This document shows positions 1 through 10,770 of a DNA stretch of 64,000 bases, piece after piece. Under the pieces are notes generated by a model. That model was not told the DNA's origin. It saw only the letters and a list, made by a program, of their open reading frames with translations, and ran no database searches. The DNA is taken from contig JAQMRL010000010.1 of assembly GCA_035578175.1 (NCBI GenBank), positions 35,782,784 to 35,846,783 on the forward strand. The letters are read 5' to 3'. The position numbers and the translations under genes are program-made. The DNA comes from Catonia carolina. Taxonomy: Eukaryota; Arthropoda; Insecta; Hemiptera; Achilidae. Positions within the stretch are counted from its first letter, which is position 1; each line of letters starts with the position of its first letter.

Positions 1-147
1 TTTGATGGTTGGGATTCAATTAACCATACTCTCTCAGGAATAGGTTGCCTGACACAAGACTACACATCATCCTCATCTCATTGAGTCATGGGGTTGCTAA
101 TTGTTCTGAACAGATTGCAACGTATACATATTAGGGATAAAGAAAAG
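1..147 (+). repeat. SINE-B fragment, 3' part, cut by the window edge
   Basis: The body (ggttgggattcaattaacc, then the tract around 'gagtcatggggttgct' and 'cagattgcaacgtatac') matches the copy at 38,668-38,960 and the reverse copy at 39,684-39,900. It ends in the same 'attagggataaa' tail. The tRNA-like head would lie left of the window. Confidence 0.8.
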
Positions 148-700
148 AAAATTGGATATATATTTGTTAATAAATTGGTACAATAAATTAGACAGCTTAT
201 CAAACACATTAATTTATGTTGTAAGGTATTATTCTAAAATTACACAACATACGTATATATGCATGGATTTATATAACAAAAAAAAACTGATTGGTAATGA
301 AAAAATATATATTTATTTTAATTACAAAATTGTTCATTACAATAAATAAATACTAACATAAATATATTACACTTAAAATGAGATCAATTAACAATATATT
401 TTGATACTTTGTCACATCTTTAATGAACTGTTCTGAAGATTGTTTGTCTTTATTGTTGTTTACTATGTTTTTAAATAAAAATTTTAATGATAATAGTTAA
501 AACTACAATGTGAAATTAAACTATTCTTAGCTTGAACGTAAAGGTTTATCTCCATGACTTGACAATCCTATTTTTATGTAAAAACCATTATTTCAGACCA
601 AATATAACAATATTTTATTCTGTTTTTGCACTTAAAAGGATGAACAAGGTGTGCCTAAAACTCACTTTTATTTCAAAGGATTCAGTGCAAACTTTTAATA
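148..700. other. AT-rich stretch with no recognised gene
   Basis: Low-complexity AT-rich DNA. The only open frame (65 codons at 152-349) is dominated by AT-rich codons and resembles no family I know, so I treat it as chance. No repeat copy was recognised here. Confidence 0.5.
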
Positions 701-851
701 ATTTGTTTTAGTTTTGGTTTTTGCGACTTCATTGGTTAAGGGACAGAAAAATTCATTACTTTTATATCAAAATTTCCAGATCCTAGTTAGGAATTGAACC
801 TAGGATCTTCTGCTTTGTGATCTACCATGCTACTGCCAGACTACGGAAACC
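701..851 (-). repeat. SINE-C copy (tRNA-derived), degenerate
   Basis: Read on the minus strand it has a tRNA-like box B (GGTTCAATTCC) followed by a body and a tail with 'gcgac...', as in the copies at 7.3, 7.9 and 31.5 kb. The box A region around 815-840 is degenerate. No clear target duplication. Confidence 0.6.
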
Positions 852-1192
852 TTAAGTACTTTTATATTTTAGAATCTGTAACCAAATTTTATTTGTTAAT
901 TTAAAAAAATGCTTATAATGTAAACAATAGTAGAATTCTATTACAATAAACTGGATATTATCTGCTGTAATGAAAACCAAGACTACAAAAATGGAAATAT
1001 ATTACACTTTATTGTTTTTCACATAGTTAGGTCGAAAGACACTTGTAAAAAGGAAGAGGAAACACTGCAAAAGTTTTAAAGGAAAATAATTGAGCGTGAA
1101 GTCTATGGACTGTTTAATACATGATGGATCAGTCGTAATAAGGAAATATAGACTACCTACTAGAACAGGAGGTTAAAACAACAATGAAAAAT

Positions 1193-1750
1193 CTGGTGTG
1201 AACACTCACATGACTTTCTCTTCCCAATGTAAATGATGAATAATATAATCTAACTTATATTTAACCATTAATAAACATGTAAAATGAAAAACATAATTTT
1301 ACATAATTTTAACCTAATTTTAATCATGAGTGAATCAACTTTTGTAGAAAAAATATGGAAAATCAATAATTGAGCGTAAATTGGGCTTGGTAAAAAAAAT
1401 GCTTGAAAATTGTTGGTAGGTTTTTTGTTTTCTACAAGCTTTTGCGCTAAAATGCAAAGTAAGGTAGAAATCTTTAAGAAATCTTTAAGCACAGGCCCCC
1501 AGAAATTTCACCAGGGGTTCAGGGGACCTGAATTCCCCTTGTGGTACTAAATTTAATTTCCAAGTTTCAACTTCGTATGCTGTTCCGTTCTTGAGACATT
1601 TCGTTCACACAAAAACCAAATACTAAAAACATGTTTTTTGGGTTCAGGGGACCTGAAAATGTGTACTTATTACCAGTGATAACTCAATTTTGAAAAATCG
1701 ACAGGAAAACAATACTTTCCTTCTCTGTATATTCATATACTAGAGAAAGT
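1193..1750 (+). mobile_element. CTGG element copy, internally deleted
   Basis: It begins with ctggtgtgaacactcac followed by actttctcttcccaatg, and ends with gagaaagt. These are the termini of the larger copies at 25.4, 33.6 and 54.1 kb. It is about 560 bp against about 950 bp for fuller copies, so internal sequence is missing. Where other copies carry a CA-rich microsatellite this copy has only a short 'ttcacacaaaaaccaa', which may be the unexpanded state. No coding capacity is visible. Confidence 0.75.
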
Positions 1751-1991
1751 AAAAGAGGAATACACAAAAAAATGTGGTCCTTGGTAGGCTGAAATGTTAA
1801 AAGAAGAATCAGAATCACAGAAATGAGTAACTCAAAATATTAGTTAATTTTTCAGGATGTAACAATTTTATATTAAAGTAATCTGAAGTAGAAAAAGACA
1901 GACTTCTTGAAACTAATATAGTACAAATTACAATATTTATAATTATCTAGTATAAAAAAACTTTAATTTAATCTTAAAATGTTTGATTTTT

Positions 1992-2387
1992 TTACTTTTT
2001 TGATGATTCAGTTGAATTTTTACTATTAACGTCTAGAAATGAATTAACATTTAAATTTTCAAGTTCTGCTTGAAATAAAACATCATTTATAAGTTTTTCA
2101 CTAATTATCCGTATTTTAAGCGGTAACCGACGTAGTTTAGTGGCGACATTCTTACCAATGTAATCAAATTCATCATCTGTGTAAGATGTTCTTGAATATG
2201 ATGATGCAGTCATGAAAGGTGGTTGGTTTTGTTGTCGAGAAATGTGGGAAGGTGTTAATTGTTGTTCAGAAGTACTACTTCCATCATCTTTTTCTTGATT
2301 TTGTACATACATTTGTGTTTCTAAATTAGTATTATCAGGTAAAGGTAACTGATCCCAAATTTCTGTACTATCTTCCACTGTTATATC
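1992..2387 (-). CDS. MADF-domain (Adf-1-like) protein, exon 2 (C-terminal, with stop)
   Basis: This is the second and last coding exon of the gene whose first exon is at 6420-5992. On the minus strand it follows an acceptor ending TTGTAG and opens in phase 0 with codons for DITVEDST; the stop TAA is at 1994-1992. It encodes residues 144-274. After a Ser/Gln-rich linker comes a conserved block at about 214-255 (beginning DDEFDYIGKNVATKLRRL) of the kind found near the C-terminus of many insect MADF proteins, a short helical region that I take to be a protein-interaction segment. No canonical BESS motif was identified. The exon keeps an open frame in degenerate surroundings, which supports a functional gene. 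The function of the family is sequence-specific DNA binding; the target of this member is unknown. Confidence 0.85.
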   Translation of the reverse strand, partial: DITVEDSTEIWDQLPLPDNTNLETQMYVQNQEKDDGSSTSEQQLTPSHISRQQNQPPFMTASSYSRTSYTDDEFDYIGKNVATKLRRLPLKIRIISEKLINDVLFQAELENLNVNSFLDVNSKNSTESSKK

Positions 2388-5300
2388 CTACAATGATAAA
2401 TTTATAATTTAACAAAGATTAAAATTAAGTAAATTTTATTAATATGTAGTAAATTTATTTAACAACTAGTTGCTATAATCATCTTCATGCCGTTATCATC
2501 ATATTTTTACTATGTTTCTCTGTACCTAGCGGTAAAATTAAAACAAATTTAAACATGTATCACTATTTTAAAAATGATTTTATTTAAGTTTGTGGGATTT
2601 GCCCTTTTTTTCATTTTCCACAACTGTTCCCTATTTCTGAACAGGTACTCAATTTAGATTCTTTGCTGATTTTTGATTGGGAGGCTTGGAATTGAACCAG
2701 GAATTCCTGTGATTATGTACTTGTGTCTGTTTAACTGGTGTAAGTTAACTTCTTGAAATGGAGTTTTACAAGCTAGGCTGGTGAAAAGTCTCTGATAGAG
2801 GAAAATAAATATTTTCATTTTTTAATATCACAAAACTTTAAATTAATTGCTTGTTAATTTATTCACCGCATTTTTAATAATTAGCTGCATTCAATTTTGG
2901 GTGATCCTAATACAATCCAGATCAAATTAGTTTCATGTTGCTAGTCTTTCTAACAATTCAAAGTTGTCTTATGTTGGAAGAAGATTCATCTGCTCCTGAT
3001 AAAACTTGTTACGTGAACTGAATTGTTTGGACATGAAGTACTTGATAATTTTGTTGCAGATAAAAAAATAATAACGATAGCACAGTAAGATTATTGTTCT
3101 TGGTGGGCTTCGAACTAACCAAATGAGTGATGGGTGACTCATTAGAAACTCATACTTTGAACCGGTTACAAGTAAATATTAGGAACAGGAAAGTATTTTA
3201 GTTCTGGTTTTGATCATGGTGGACAACCTTGATGAAATGTAGTCTTAATGCTTAGTAGTCATAAATGACTAACGATTAACATTAGTCAAATTAGTTGATT
3301 ATTAAAACTATTGAATCATTCGAATGATTTTGAAAATATTATTTAAATATCTTTCTCACTCAACTCCGCACATGATTGACTATTATAACTAATCATTAAT
3401 TGAGTCGGTACTTGAATATTTCTGTCATCCACTTGATTAATTTTACAAAATAACCTGAAGAATACTCTCAAAAAAAATATAACCTGTGTGAATTTTATAA
3501 TTATCATAACAAAATAACAGTTTAAAATAAATAAATATTATGTTACAGATGTTATGTTATTTCTACTGTCAATCGCAATTATTACAAAATTTGTAGCAAA
3601 AATGCACCAAACCATGACCCTCGCCTTGCATAGCCCCTTCCATTGCACCTCTTCTAGAATAAAGGTATGTTTTTACAATATTGTGGCCATAACAGAGACT
3701 ATACCCACACACTAATTTCTGCCCCTACCAGCGCATCAACCATTCCTCTGCACCGAGGAATTGAGTTTGGTACTTTTTTGCTTAGCATCATTGCACTCAG
3801 CTTTTAATATCCAATCTTGTTGTGTCAAGAAACGTCGCATTTGATCCTAGTGCTATAGTACTGTGTGCTTTTAATTTTATGGAACAAGTTGACAAAGAAA
3901 AACTGATTGAGAATATTTTCCTCCGGGCACCTATACGGGACAAAACCATTTCAGATTTACATGTTTCTAGATTTTGAATTAAATTGTCAAAATGTTCTGG
4001 GTTTCATTCTCATGTAGTCATAAAATCTTCCTCCATCGTGTCTTAAATCTGTATATAAATGATGCAATTCACTGTACTGCTCTCTTTTTTCATCAATGAA
4101 TGAACATGAATTGTTTTTTTATTCAATAATATGTATTCTGTTATTACTGATTCTAATATCATATCTTCTTTTGAAGATAATGATGAAGGGAACACAATCA
4201 CTCTATAATATGAACTGAACTGAACAAAATTGTGTTGCTTCAGTATGGCCAGTCATGGTACCAAGGGCGATTGTTGAGGTTCAAGTGTGGTGCGTTGTTG
4301 TGATCTTGGCATATCACTTAGTATAGGTACCACCCAAATAATGTGCAAGGGTAATCAGTAATTTACTGATAACACAGAATGTAGTACCGGTTAGTTTTGC
4401 AGCACACCGATTTTCTGTTACTAGTAGTCTCCTTGTATCCAATGCGAAGCATTACTATCGTATGAATCGCCCCATCACTAATTGAGATAATATTAAATTA
4501 TTGAAAGATCGGGAACGAAAATGGTTTTGCAAATGTTTTGTATTTTATTCAAATCATATTGTTCAAGAAAAGCTTACAATTTAAAGATTATGAAAGAAAA
4601 TATTCAGCATTCATTATGACACATATAAAAACAATACTTCTGTTAATTTTAATTGAAACATTTTTATTTAGTGGCTACAATACTAAAATTTCTTTTGAGG
4701 CTTATGAAAAAGTTTTGCATTGTTTGAGTAAATTGTAATTTTCTTAGATTAGTCTGTCCAGTACAATGTCAAACTTATGAAATTTAGAATAAGAAGCAAA
4801 TGGAAATTTAAATAATTCATTTATCAATTAATTTACCCTTTAACTACATAACCGTTGCATATACTGCAATAATTTAAAATCTTTAAAGCAAACTAATGTA
4901 GATACTAATCACTTTCGTTTTTAAAGCATACATATTTGGCTAGCCAATCATGGAAAATACAACTTCACCGAAAATACTTCAAATATGATAAAATCAGTAT
5001 TATTTAACAGTTGTACAAAGCATCAAAAATATTTGTAAAACTGCTGCACTTTAAAATTGAAAGGAGTAAATTTGCATCAGTTTTTAAAACCTTTTCGTTT
5101 AAATTGTACATAAACTATGACAGAAGATCGCTTTAGTTTAGTTCAGAACATTAAACTTTCTGTCAAGTTTAATTTTCAACAGAAATTCATTAAAATTTTG
5201 TTGTTAGTTTTTATACTATGTATTCTAAAACCGGTAATGTTACAGAGAATAAAAATATTGTAGTAGTCTTAACTCGTAACTTCAAAAACCATTAAAACTG

Positions 5301-5991
5301 ATCTAAAAATTATTTTTCCAAAATATTATCTAATTTGTCGAACTACGTACGGATGGATTTACTAATAAACCGATCTAATAAAATGTGACAGATTATTCCA
5401 ACGAAACAGAACAGTATCGTATTTTTTGAGGTTACGTGCATGTTTTGAAATGTACAAGACGGTGGTCGTGTTGCCAACATGAGAATTTAATAATTTTAAA
5501 AAGTAAACAATTCAGTCGTGCGTAAAAATACAAAAACTATTGCATAAAGAGCAACATAAAATTTTTCTCAGTTTATTATCCTAATAAATTTTAATGTAAA
5601 AAAATACAGTTAGTGTCATGTAGTTTAAAGTTTACACTATTAATACTTCTAAAATATTTCAGGAAACATAATTGGTTAGAAAGTATAATACCAAATTTGC
5701 GCGGATTATGTTTTTTTCATACAAAAAGCTTTCTGAAATTTGTTTTACGTCAGACTAAAAAAAAGTTAAGTTACCAATGAGTTACGTTGCCAGCCCAGTT
5801 AGTTGGGTGGAAACTCGCTTTAAATTGTCAAGTAATATGGTTAAGTGAACAACTTTGTGTGGTTAAAACACTAAATACACTAACTGGGCGTCCCTGTTCA
5901 AATTTATATCTATTCACACACATAACAGTTCCCGACTAAATAAAATGTTAAATCTTTTTACTACAAAGTAGTGTAACTTGTGCAAACTTAC
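2388..5991 (-). other. Intron of the MADF gene (3,604 bp)
   Basis: The donor on the minus strand is GAG|GTAAGT with the cut between 5992 and 5991. The acceptor is ...TTATCATTGTAG with the cut between 2388 and 2387. Both sides are phase 0, so the joined frame stays open. The intron is AT-rich and holds a SINE-E copy near the donor (5786-5946) and a degenerate tRNA-like box B on the minus strand near 2,690. The rest shows no gene that I recognise; the 66-codon frame at 4538 looks like chance. Confidence 0.8.
5786..5946 (+). repeat. SINE-E copy in the MADF intron, degenerate
   Basis: It matches the better copy at 40,415-40,648: 'ccagcccagt' head, 'gtccctgttcaaa' box-B-like segment and 'acagttcccga' tail. 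It lies about 45 bases beyond the exon 1 donor. Without splicing, the exon 1 frame would read through into this repeat before meeting a stop. Confidence 0.7.
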
Positions 5992-6420
5992 CTCGTTACT
6001 AGAATTTTCTTCCATTTTGATGTACTCAATTCGATCTTTGTTCGTTTCAATATTAATGTTAAAATCATCATCTTGAGCTTGATGTTCTGTTAGAAATAAT
6101 AAAAGATCGAAGTACCAAAGATTCGGTTTATAATTTTGTCCGGCGCGCATGTACGCACATTTCTTTTTGTACTCTTTACGGAAACATGTTCTGAACGAAT
6201 TTATCTTTTTAAGAACAGAAGTACGATCGGCATTTGGATCAACTTCACGCAGTTTTGCCGCTAATTTTTCGTACGATGAATCTTTTAAACGACGATTCTT
6301 ATATTCACTGCTTTTAATTTTCCAAAGGCTCGGTTCACCTTTGTACAGTTCAATAAAATCACGTAGAAACTGTTTTGAATAGTATCGCATATCAGACATC
6401 ACTGAACAATGGTCGCTCAT
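5992..6420 (-). CDS. MADF-domain (Adf-1-like) protein, exon 1 (N-terminal)
   Basis: Exon 1 encodes residues 1-143 of a 274-residue protein. Residues about 20-110 form a MADF domain (a Myb/SANT-like DNA-binding domain of insect transcription factors). It starts with FIELYKGEPSLW and has the spaced aromatic and basic residues of the family: the DSSYEKLAAKL helix, KKINSFRTCFRKE and LWYFDLLLFL. The start at 6420 is supported by an in-frame TGA 10 codons upstream and no ATG between them; Met8 and Met11 are possible internal starts. The exon ends exactly at a GTAAGT donor in phase 0, and joining to 2387 gives ...SSNE|DITVED. Such proteins are nuclear DNA-binding factors and are numerous in insects. 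I cannot assign an orthologue. It is one of only two host genes seen in the window. Confidence 0.88.
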
Positions 6421-7317
6421 GTAATAACGGTGAAGTGGCTGGCACCAGTTTCAGATCACGTGATTGAAAGCGGAACTCTAAATGGGTGTTTATACTCCCC
6501 TCTACAACTCTACAGACTTGTGTGTCAAGCACACAAAAAATCAATACCGCGTCCTTGGCAACTACTGCTGCGTTCTTCGCTTGCACAAACCTCGCACGCT
6601 GCTGTTATTGTATTAACGGTACACTGATATAGCTTGTCAGTTATGACTGCAAAAACGTAACACAGACCGATCGTCTCTTTAAAATAATCTTGCATTAAAC
6701 TGTCGAGGTTTCTAATACCTTTATAATTAGTTAAACACGAATATCTTTTAATACAGGTTTTTTTTATATATATTTTATGGCCTACAAAGGACCACTTTAG
6801 TCATTTTACATTTAAAGTTATAGTTATTTTACATTTAATACAGTTTATAGTCATACGAAAAACATTAATCAGCCATTAGATATTATTAATATGATGTACT
6901 AAGATACAAGATATTATTGTTATACTAAGAAAATAATAGTGTACATTATTTTATTATATATACTCGAATAAAATAAGCCGGGTCTTTTCTGTTATACCCC
7001 TCACACCAGCATAATTGTCACAATTTGTGAATGCTTTAAATGTAATCTTAACAGTATTTTTAACGATAAAAACGGGGAAAATATTTTAAAAAATCCTATA
7101 TCAATATTTTTAAAGTTAACGTTAAACTATTTATTGACAGTTATTCAATTATTTTATTTAATGATGTTAAATTAATTGATTTAATTACATTAATAAATTG
7201 AATGATTAATTTATTTAATCATTCAACAAGTTGTAATCAAAATTATTAAATAAACTGCTATACAAAATATATCTAGTTAACTTAACCCTAAAACCTAAAA
7301 AAAGTATAAGTGAGCAA
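6421..7317. promoter_or_regulatory. 5' flank of the MADF gene, probable promoter region
   Basis: The first ~200 bases upstream of the start (6421-6620) are clearly richer in G+C than their surroundings, as often seen at insect promoters. No TATA box or initiator can be assigned with confidence. From 6,680 on the sequence is very AT-rich and nothing else was recognised. Confidence 0.35.
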
Positions 7318-7497
7318 TTTTTTTTTTTTAGTTTAGTTTCAAGTCGCATCAACATTTTGGTTATTAGCGACTATCTTGGGTTGAGGGATGGTGAGTTGAA
7401 TTTGTGATAATATTTCACACGTTGGCCAGAAATCGAACCCAGGACCTCAGCTTTATAGCGTAGCACGTTAACCACTGGGCCATGGTGGCGGCAGAAT
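7318..7497 (-). repeat. SINE-C copy, near full length
   Basis: On the minus strand: a tRNA-like head with box A near 'ggcccagtggttaacg' and box B GGTTCGATTTC, a short body, then the tail 'gtcgctaataacc' and 'gttgatgcgacttgaaac' ending in an A-rich run (7,318-7,331 as T on the plus strand). This tail defines the family and is shared with the LINE fragment at 44 kb. Confidence 0.8.
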
Positions 7498-7937
7498 CAA
7501 TATTTAGGTATTTTCCAACCATTGTTTCTATATTATTCCTCTTCCTGCATTTGTTATCCATTCCTGTACACTAATTTTGAGCTGCCTATTGTTCAAGTTC
7601 TTTGTGTAAAGGAAAATATTATGTAATATTTTGGGTGCTTAATAGCCGTGGGGATGGTGCTCTTTTTGTCAATTGTGGAAGTATTAGATGTCTATTTCCA
7701 ATGTTGTAGTGATGGTCTGTGCTTTGTAGATATAGACTAATCTTTTTTTATGTACTATAATTAAAATTTCTTTATTGACAAAAATTTACCTTAGGCTATA
7801 TAAATCACTTAAATCGGTGAAAAGTTATTAAAATTTAAAAAATTTGCTTGTTTTTTGTTGATTCTGAAACTTAAGGATGGAGCTTATCCTCAAAAATATA
7901 ATATGATTTAAAAATTTTGCAGAGCAAATTATTCTGA

Positions 7938-8116
7938 ACAACGTTGTAGTCTGAGTGACTAGCGCGCTAGCCTTCAAAGCGAAAGGTCCCGGGTTCGATT
8001 CTCGGCTTGGGTCTGAAAATACTAACACATCAAAATCCACCGTTACAGTACCAAAACTCACAGTAGTCGCTAATGACCAAGCTGTCGATGCGACTTGAAA
8101 TAAACTTAAAAAAAAT
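7938..8116 (+). repeat. SINE-C copy
   Basis: A head with box B GGTTCGATTCT is followed by 'gggtctgaaaatac', and the tail reads 'agtcgctaatgaccaagctg' then 'gatgcgacttgaaataaac' and A-rich DNA. Box A is weaker than in the 31.5 kb copy. It has no coding capacity. Confidence 0.8.
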
Positions 8117-8591
8117 GTAATCTATGTATTTTTTTAATTAATAGGTGTTTGTTTTACGTCAATAAATAAAAACAAAAGCAAATGTCATAGCTAAATTACT
8201 CGTTTCTTTTGTGAACAATTCTTTTGTCAATAGCAACGCAATTAAATCGTAATAATGGAAAATCAGATTAAAATCGAAGCAATTACTAGACTACTTAAAA
8301 CTATTTTTTAAAAATTAGCAACGCTTCCAGAATTTATTTCTGACATAAAATTCCCCTGATTCATCAGCCTGCATGCTTTATTGTGTAACCTATGAAAGCG
8401 TTTTTTTTTGAGATCGGAAACAATTCACAGGAGCGTTAGGTATGTGACTATATCTAGTAAATCATGCCTACTTTTGCTGTAGTTTCTTATTTTGAATAAT
8501 TCCTTTTGCTATCGGAAATTGGTGATGAAAACAGCAATTCTTAATTTTGACACTGTTGCCGTAAATGTTTCCACAAAGCAATGCTACGAAT

Positions 8592-8745
8592 CTGACACCT
8601 TCGTGGCCCATTGGTTTGCGTATTAAGCTGCAAAGCAAAGGTCTCGTGTTCGATTCCCGACCAGGGTCTGAAAAATTGTTACTCGTTCAAATACACCTTT
8701 CCCTAAACCAAAGAAGTCGCTAATGATCAAGAATGTTGTGCGTTT
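8592..8745 (+). repeat. SINE-C copy, 3' end shortened
   Basis: The head has 'gtggcccattggtttgcg' (box-A-like) and 'gtgttcgattcccga' (box B), then 'gggtctgaaaa' and the tail 'agtcgctaatgatcaag'. The last part of the tail (gatgcgactt) is degenerate. Confidence 0.75.
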
Positions 8746-9054
8746 GTTTTTTAATTATTGAATAATAATTACATTACACAATCAATACGAAGCTACTATA
8801 AGTGAATGATATAATATAAAATAACACGAAGGAGAGGGCTTCCAATAAAGCCCTTCCATAAAAAAGCAACTAAAAATATATTTTAGGCCTATGCAATTTA
8901 ACTTTTATTTTTATTTAAAAAATTGTTGTTAAAAGTCATTTGTATTAATAAAATATATAGCCTGTTAGTTATTTATAATTATTTTTTTATTAATTGTAAG
9001 TTATTTAGTTAATTAATTTTTCTTTTTTTTAGTTTTTGTTTTTTTTATAGTCTG
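8746..9054. other. AT-rich spacer
   Basis: No open frame or repeat copy recognised. It borders the 3' end of the Jockey remnant on its right. Confidence 0.4.
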
Positions 9055-9345
9055 TCACGTAGACCCAAGACATGATGCCGTTTCAAAATATGGTGGTTTG
9101 ACTATTATGTAGTAAATTAAGAGCCAAATTATTTTATATGTGTCGAAATGTAACGTGATATTTTTCGCCGAGACTTCTTATTTCTTCTTTAACAAATGGA
9201 ATGTTTAAGTACCATGCACTTCGGTGTTTCTTGAATACCAAGGAGCATTTACCAAATTTTTTAATACTTCATTCTGAAACCTTTGAATAATATTTAATAT
9301 TACTGTTACTAGCAGTCCCCCATAGTTGAAGGCCGTACTTTCAGT
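9055..9345 (-). pseudogene. Jockey-clade LINE remnant, reverse transcriptase C-terminal end
   Basis: On the minus strand the frame from about 9,340 reads YGLQLWGTASNSNIK, the conserved block just after the RT thumb in Jockey elements. After a frameshift and a stop comes a segment around WYLNIPFVKEEIRSLGEKYH, which is typical of the region just before the ORF2 end of this clade. Several stops and frameshifts make it a decayed, 5'-truncated copy. Weak similarity may continue to about 9,560 on the right. Confidence 0.65.
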
Positions 9346-10770
9346 CAGAGCTAAGGATAGCTTTGTATAGGCTACTACTATTTAAATACTGTATAAAAAT
9401 ATACCAAATTTACAGGTTTTTTTCTTCATCGTTCTGTGTTTATTTCTCCTGCTATTTTTCTTTGTACAGACCTAATCAATTTCAGGAGATGGTATTTTGA
9501 TTCAGTACATGTCTGACTAGCTTGAGATTAATGATTTTTTAACTGACACAAGGATAAAAAAATCCAAGGAGATTGTACATTGAATAAATAATACATTTTT
9601 TAAAATTTAATGTATTTGGAATAGAATTTATGGCAACATAACAAGGTGATACGAATAAAAAGTAAAATTTCTGTGGATTTTCGATAGAAATACATTGCCA
9701 AAATAAATTAAAAGATATTTTTGATAAAAATTAAATTAATCAGGCGTGTTGCTAAATGTTCCGTGAAACTGTGTATTAATTTGTACAATTTATAAGATAT
9801 TTTAATCGGGATGGAAGATCGTAAGATTTAAGTAAATTTTAATTTTGGATTTTTTCTTTTTGGAATTAATGAGTTTATATTTTATTATGACCATCCGAAT
9901 AATATGAAGTGGTAAACTTAAAGAGCGAGTATAAAACAATTTAGTACACAGCTGTTGAGATTCAAGTTTAAAAATAAATGGACAAAGTCGAAGTCGTGTA
10001 GTAGAAAGCCTTTTTTAATATTCTGTTGGACAGCATTTGGACAGGTGCAACACTGGCCAAGTTTTTTTAAAAAGTAACATGGTGCCACCTGGTGACTACA
10101 AAACCAACTTGGTTATAATAAGATTTTTTAAAAATAATAAACATTTATTTTAATCTTGTTTTAGAAATATTGCTTCAGTATTGTTACTAGGTTGTTTTTG
10201 GAATCTACAGTGAAAAATGTTCTTTTGTTACTACCTTTAGATTTACAACATATTAGGTTTTTAAAGCTAAGATATTTTTATAGAAATTTTTATCGGTCAC
10301 AATGAAATAAAATATAAATAAATTCCGGTGGTTTGTGTTTTACTTAATTATTGTATTTTAAATATATTCAATTTTAGCGATTTATTTGAATATTAATGTA
10401 CACAGTTAAATTATTAAAAATTGTTATAAAATTAACACAGCTTACAACGAATGAAAAAGTTTTTTCAACCCATTGCATTTCATTTTGCAACTGTACAAAT
10501 ACAACCAGCAAAAATTGTCAAAATGTGTGTTCATTAAAAAAAAAACCCGCGTTAATAAATTTGAGGAATAGGCCTACATTACCCAGTTATTGTGCTTCAG
10601 ATAATTTAAAATATGTTAAATTAAGACATTATATTGAATTTATAAATACTATTAAAGTTGTGTCAATGTATTATATCTCTACTACATTTGCGTTTCAGTC
10701 GTCTTTGTGGGATTCCTGGTTAATTGGGAAAGTATATTATGTTGCATATTAAAGGATTATTATAATTTTG
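9346..10770. other. AT-rich stretch, no confident gene
   Basis: Mostly unique AT-rich DNA. The left part may contain further decayed Jockey sequence. A 118-codon open frame at 10,396-10,752 has no recognisable domain and AT-driven composition, so it is probably chance. Confidence 0.4.

Noticed and set aside
10396..10752. A 118-codon host gene with several cysteines
   Set aside because: AT-driven codons and no recognisable domain; it directly precedes a decayed LINE. Not excluded as an exon, but unsupported.
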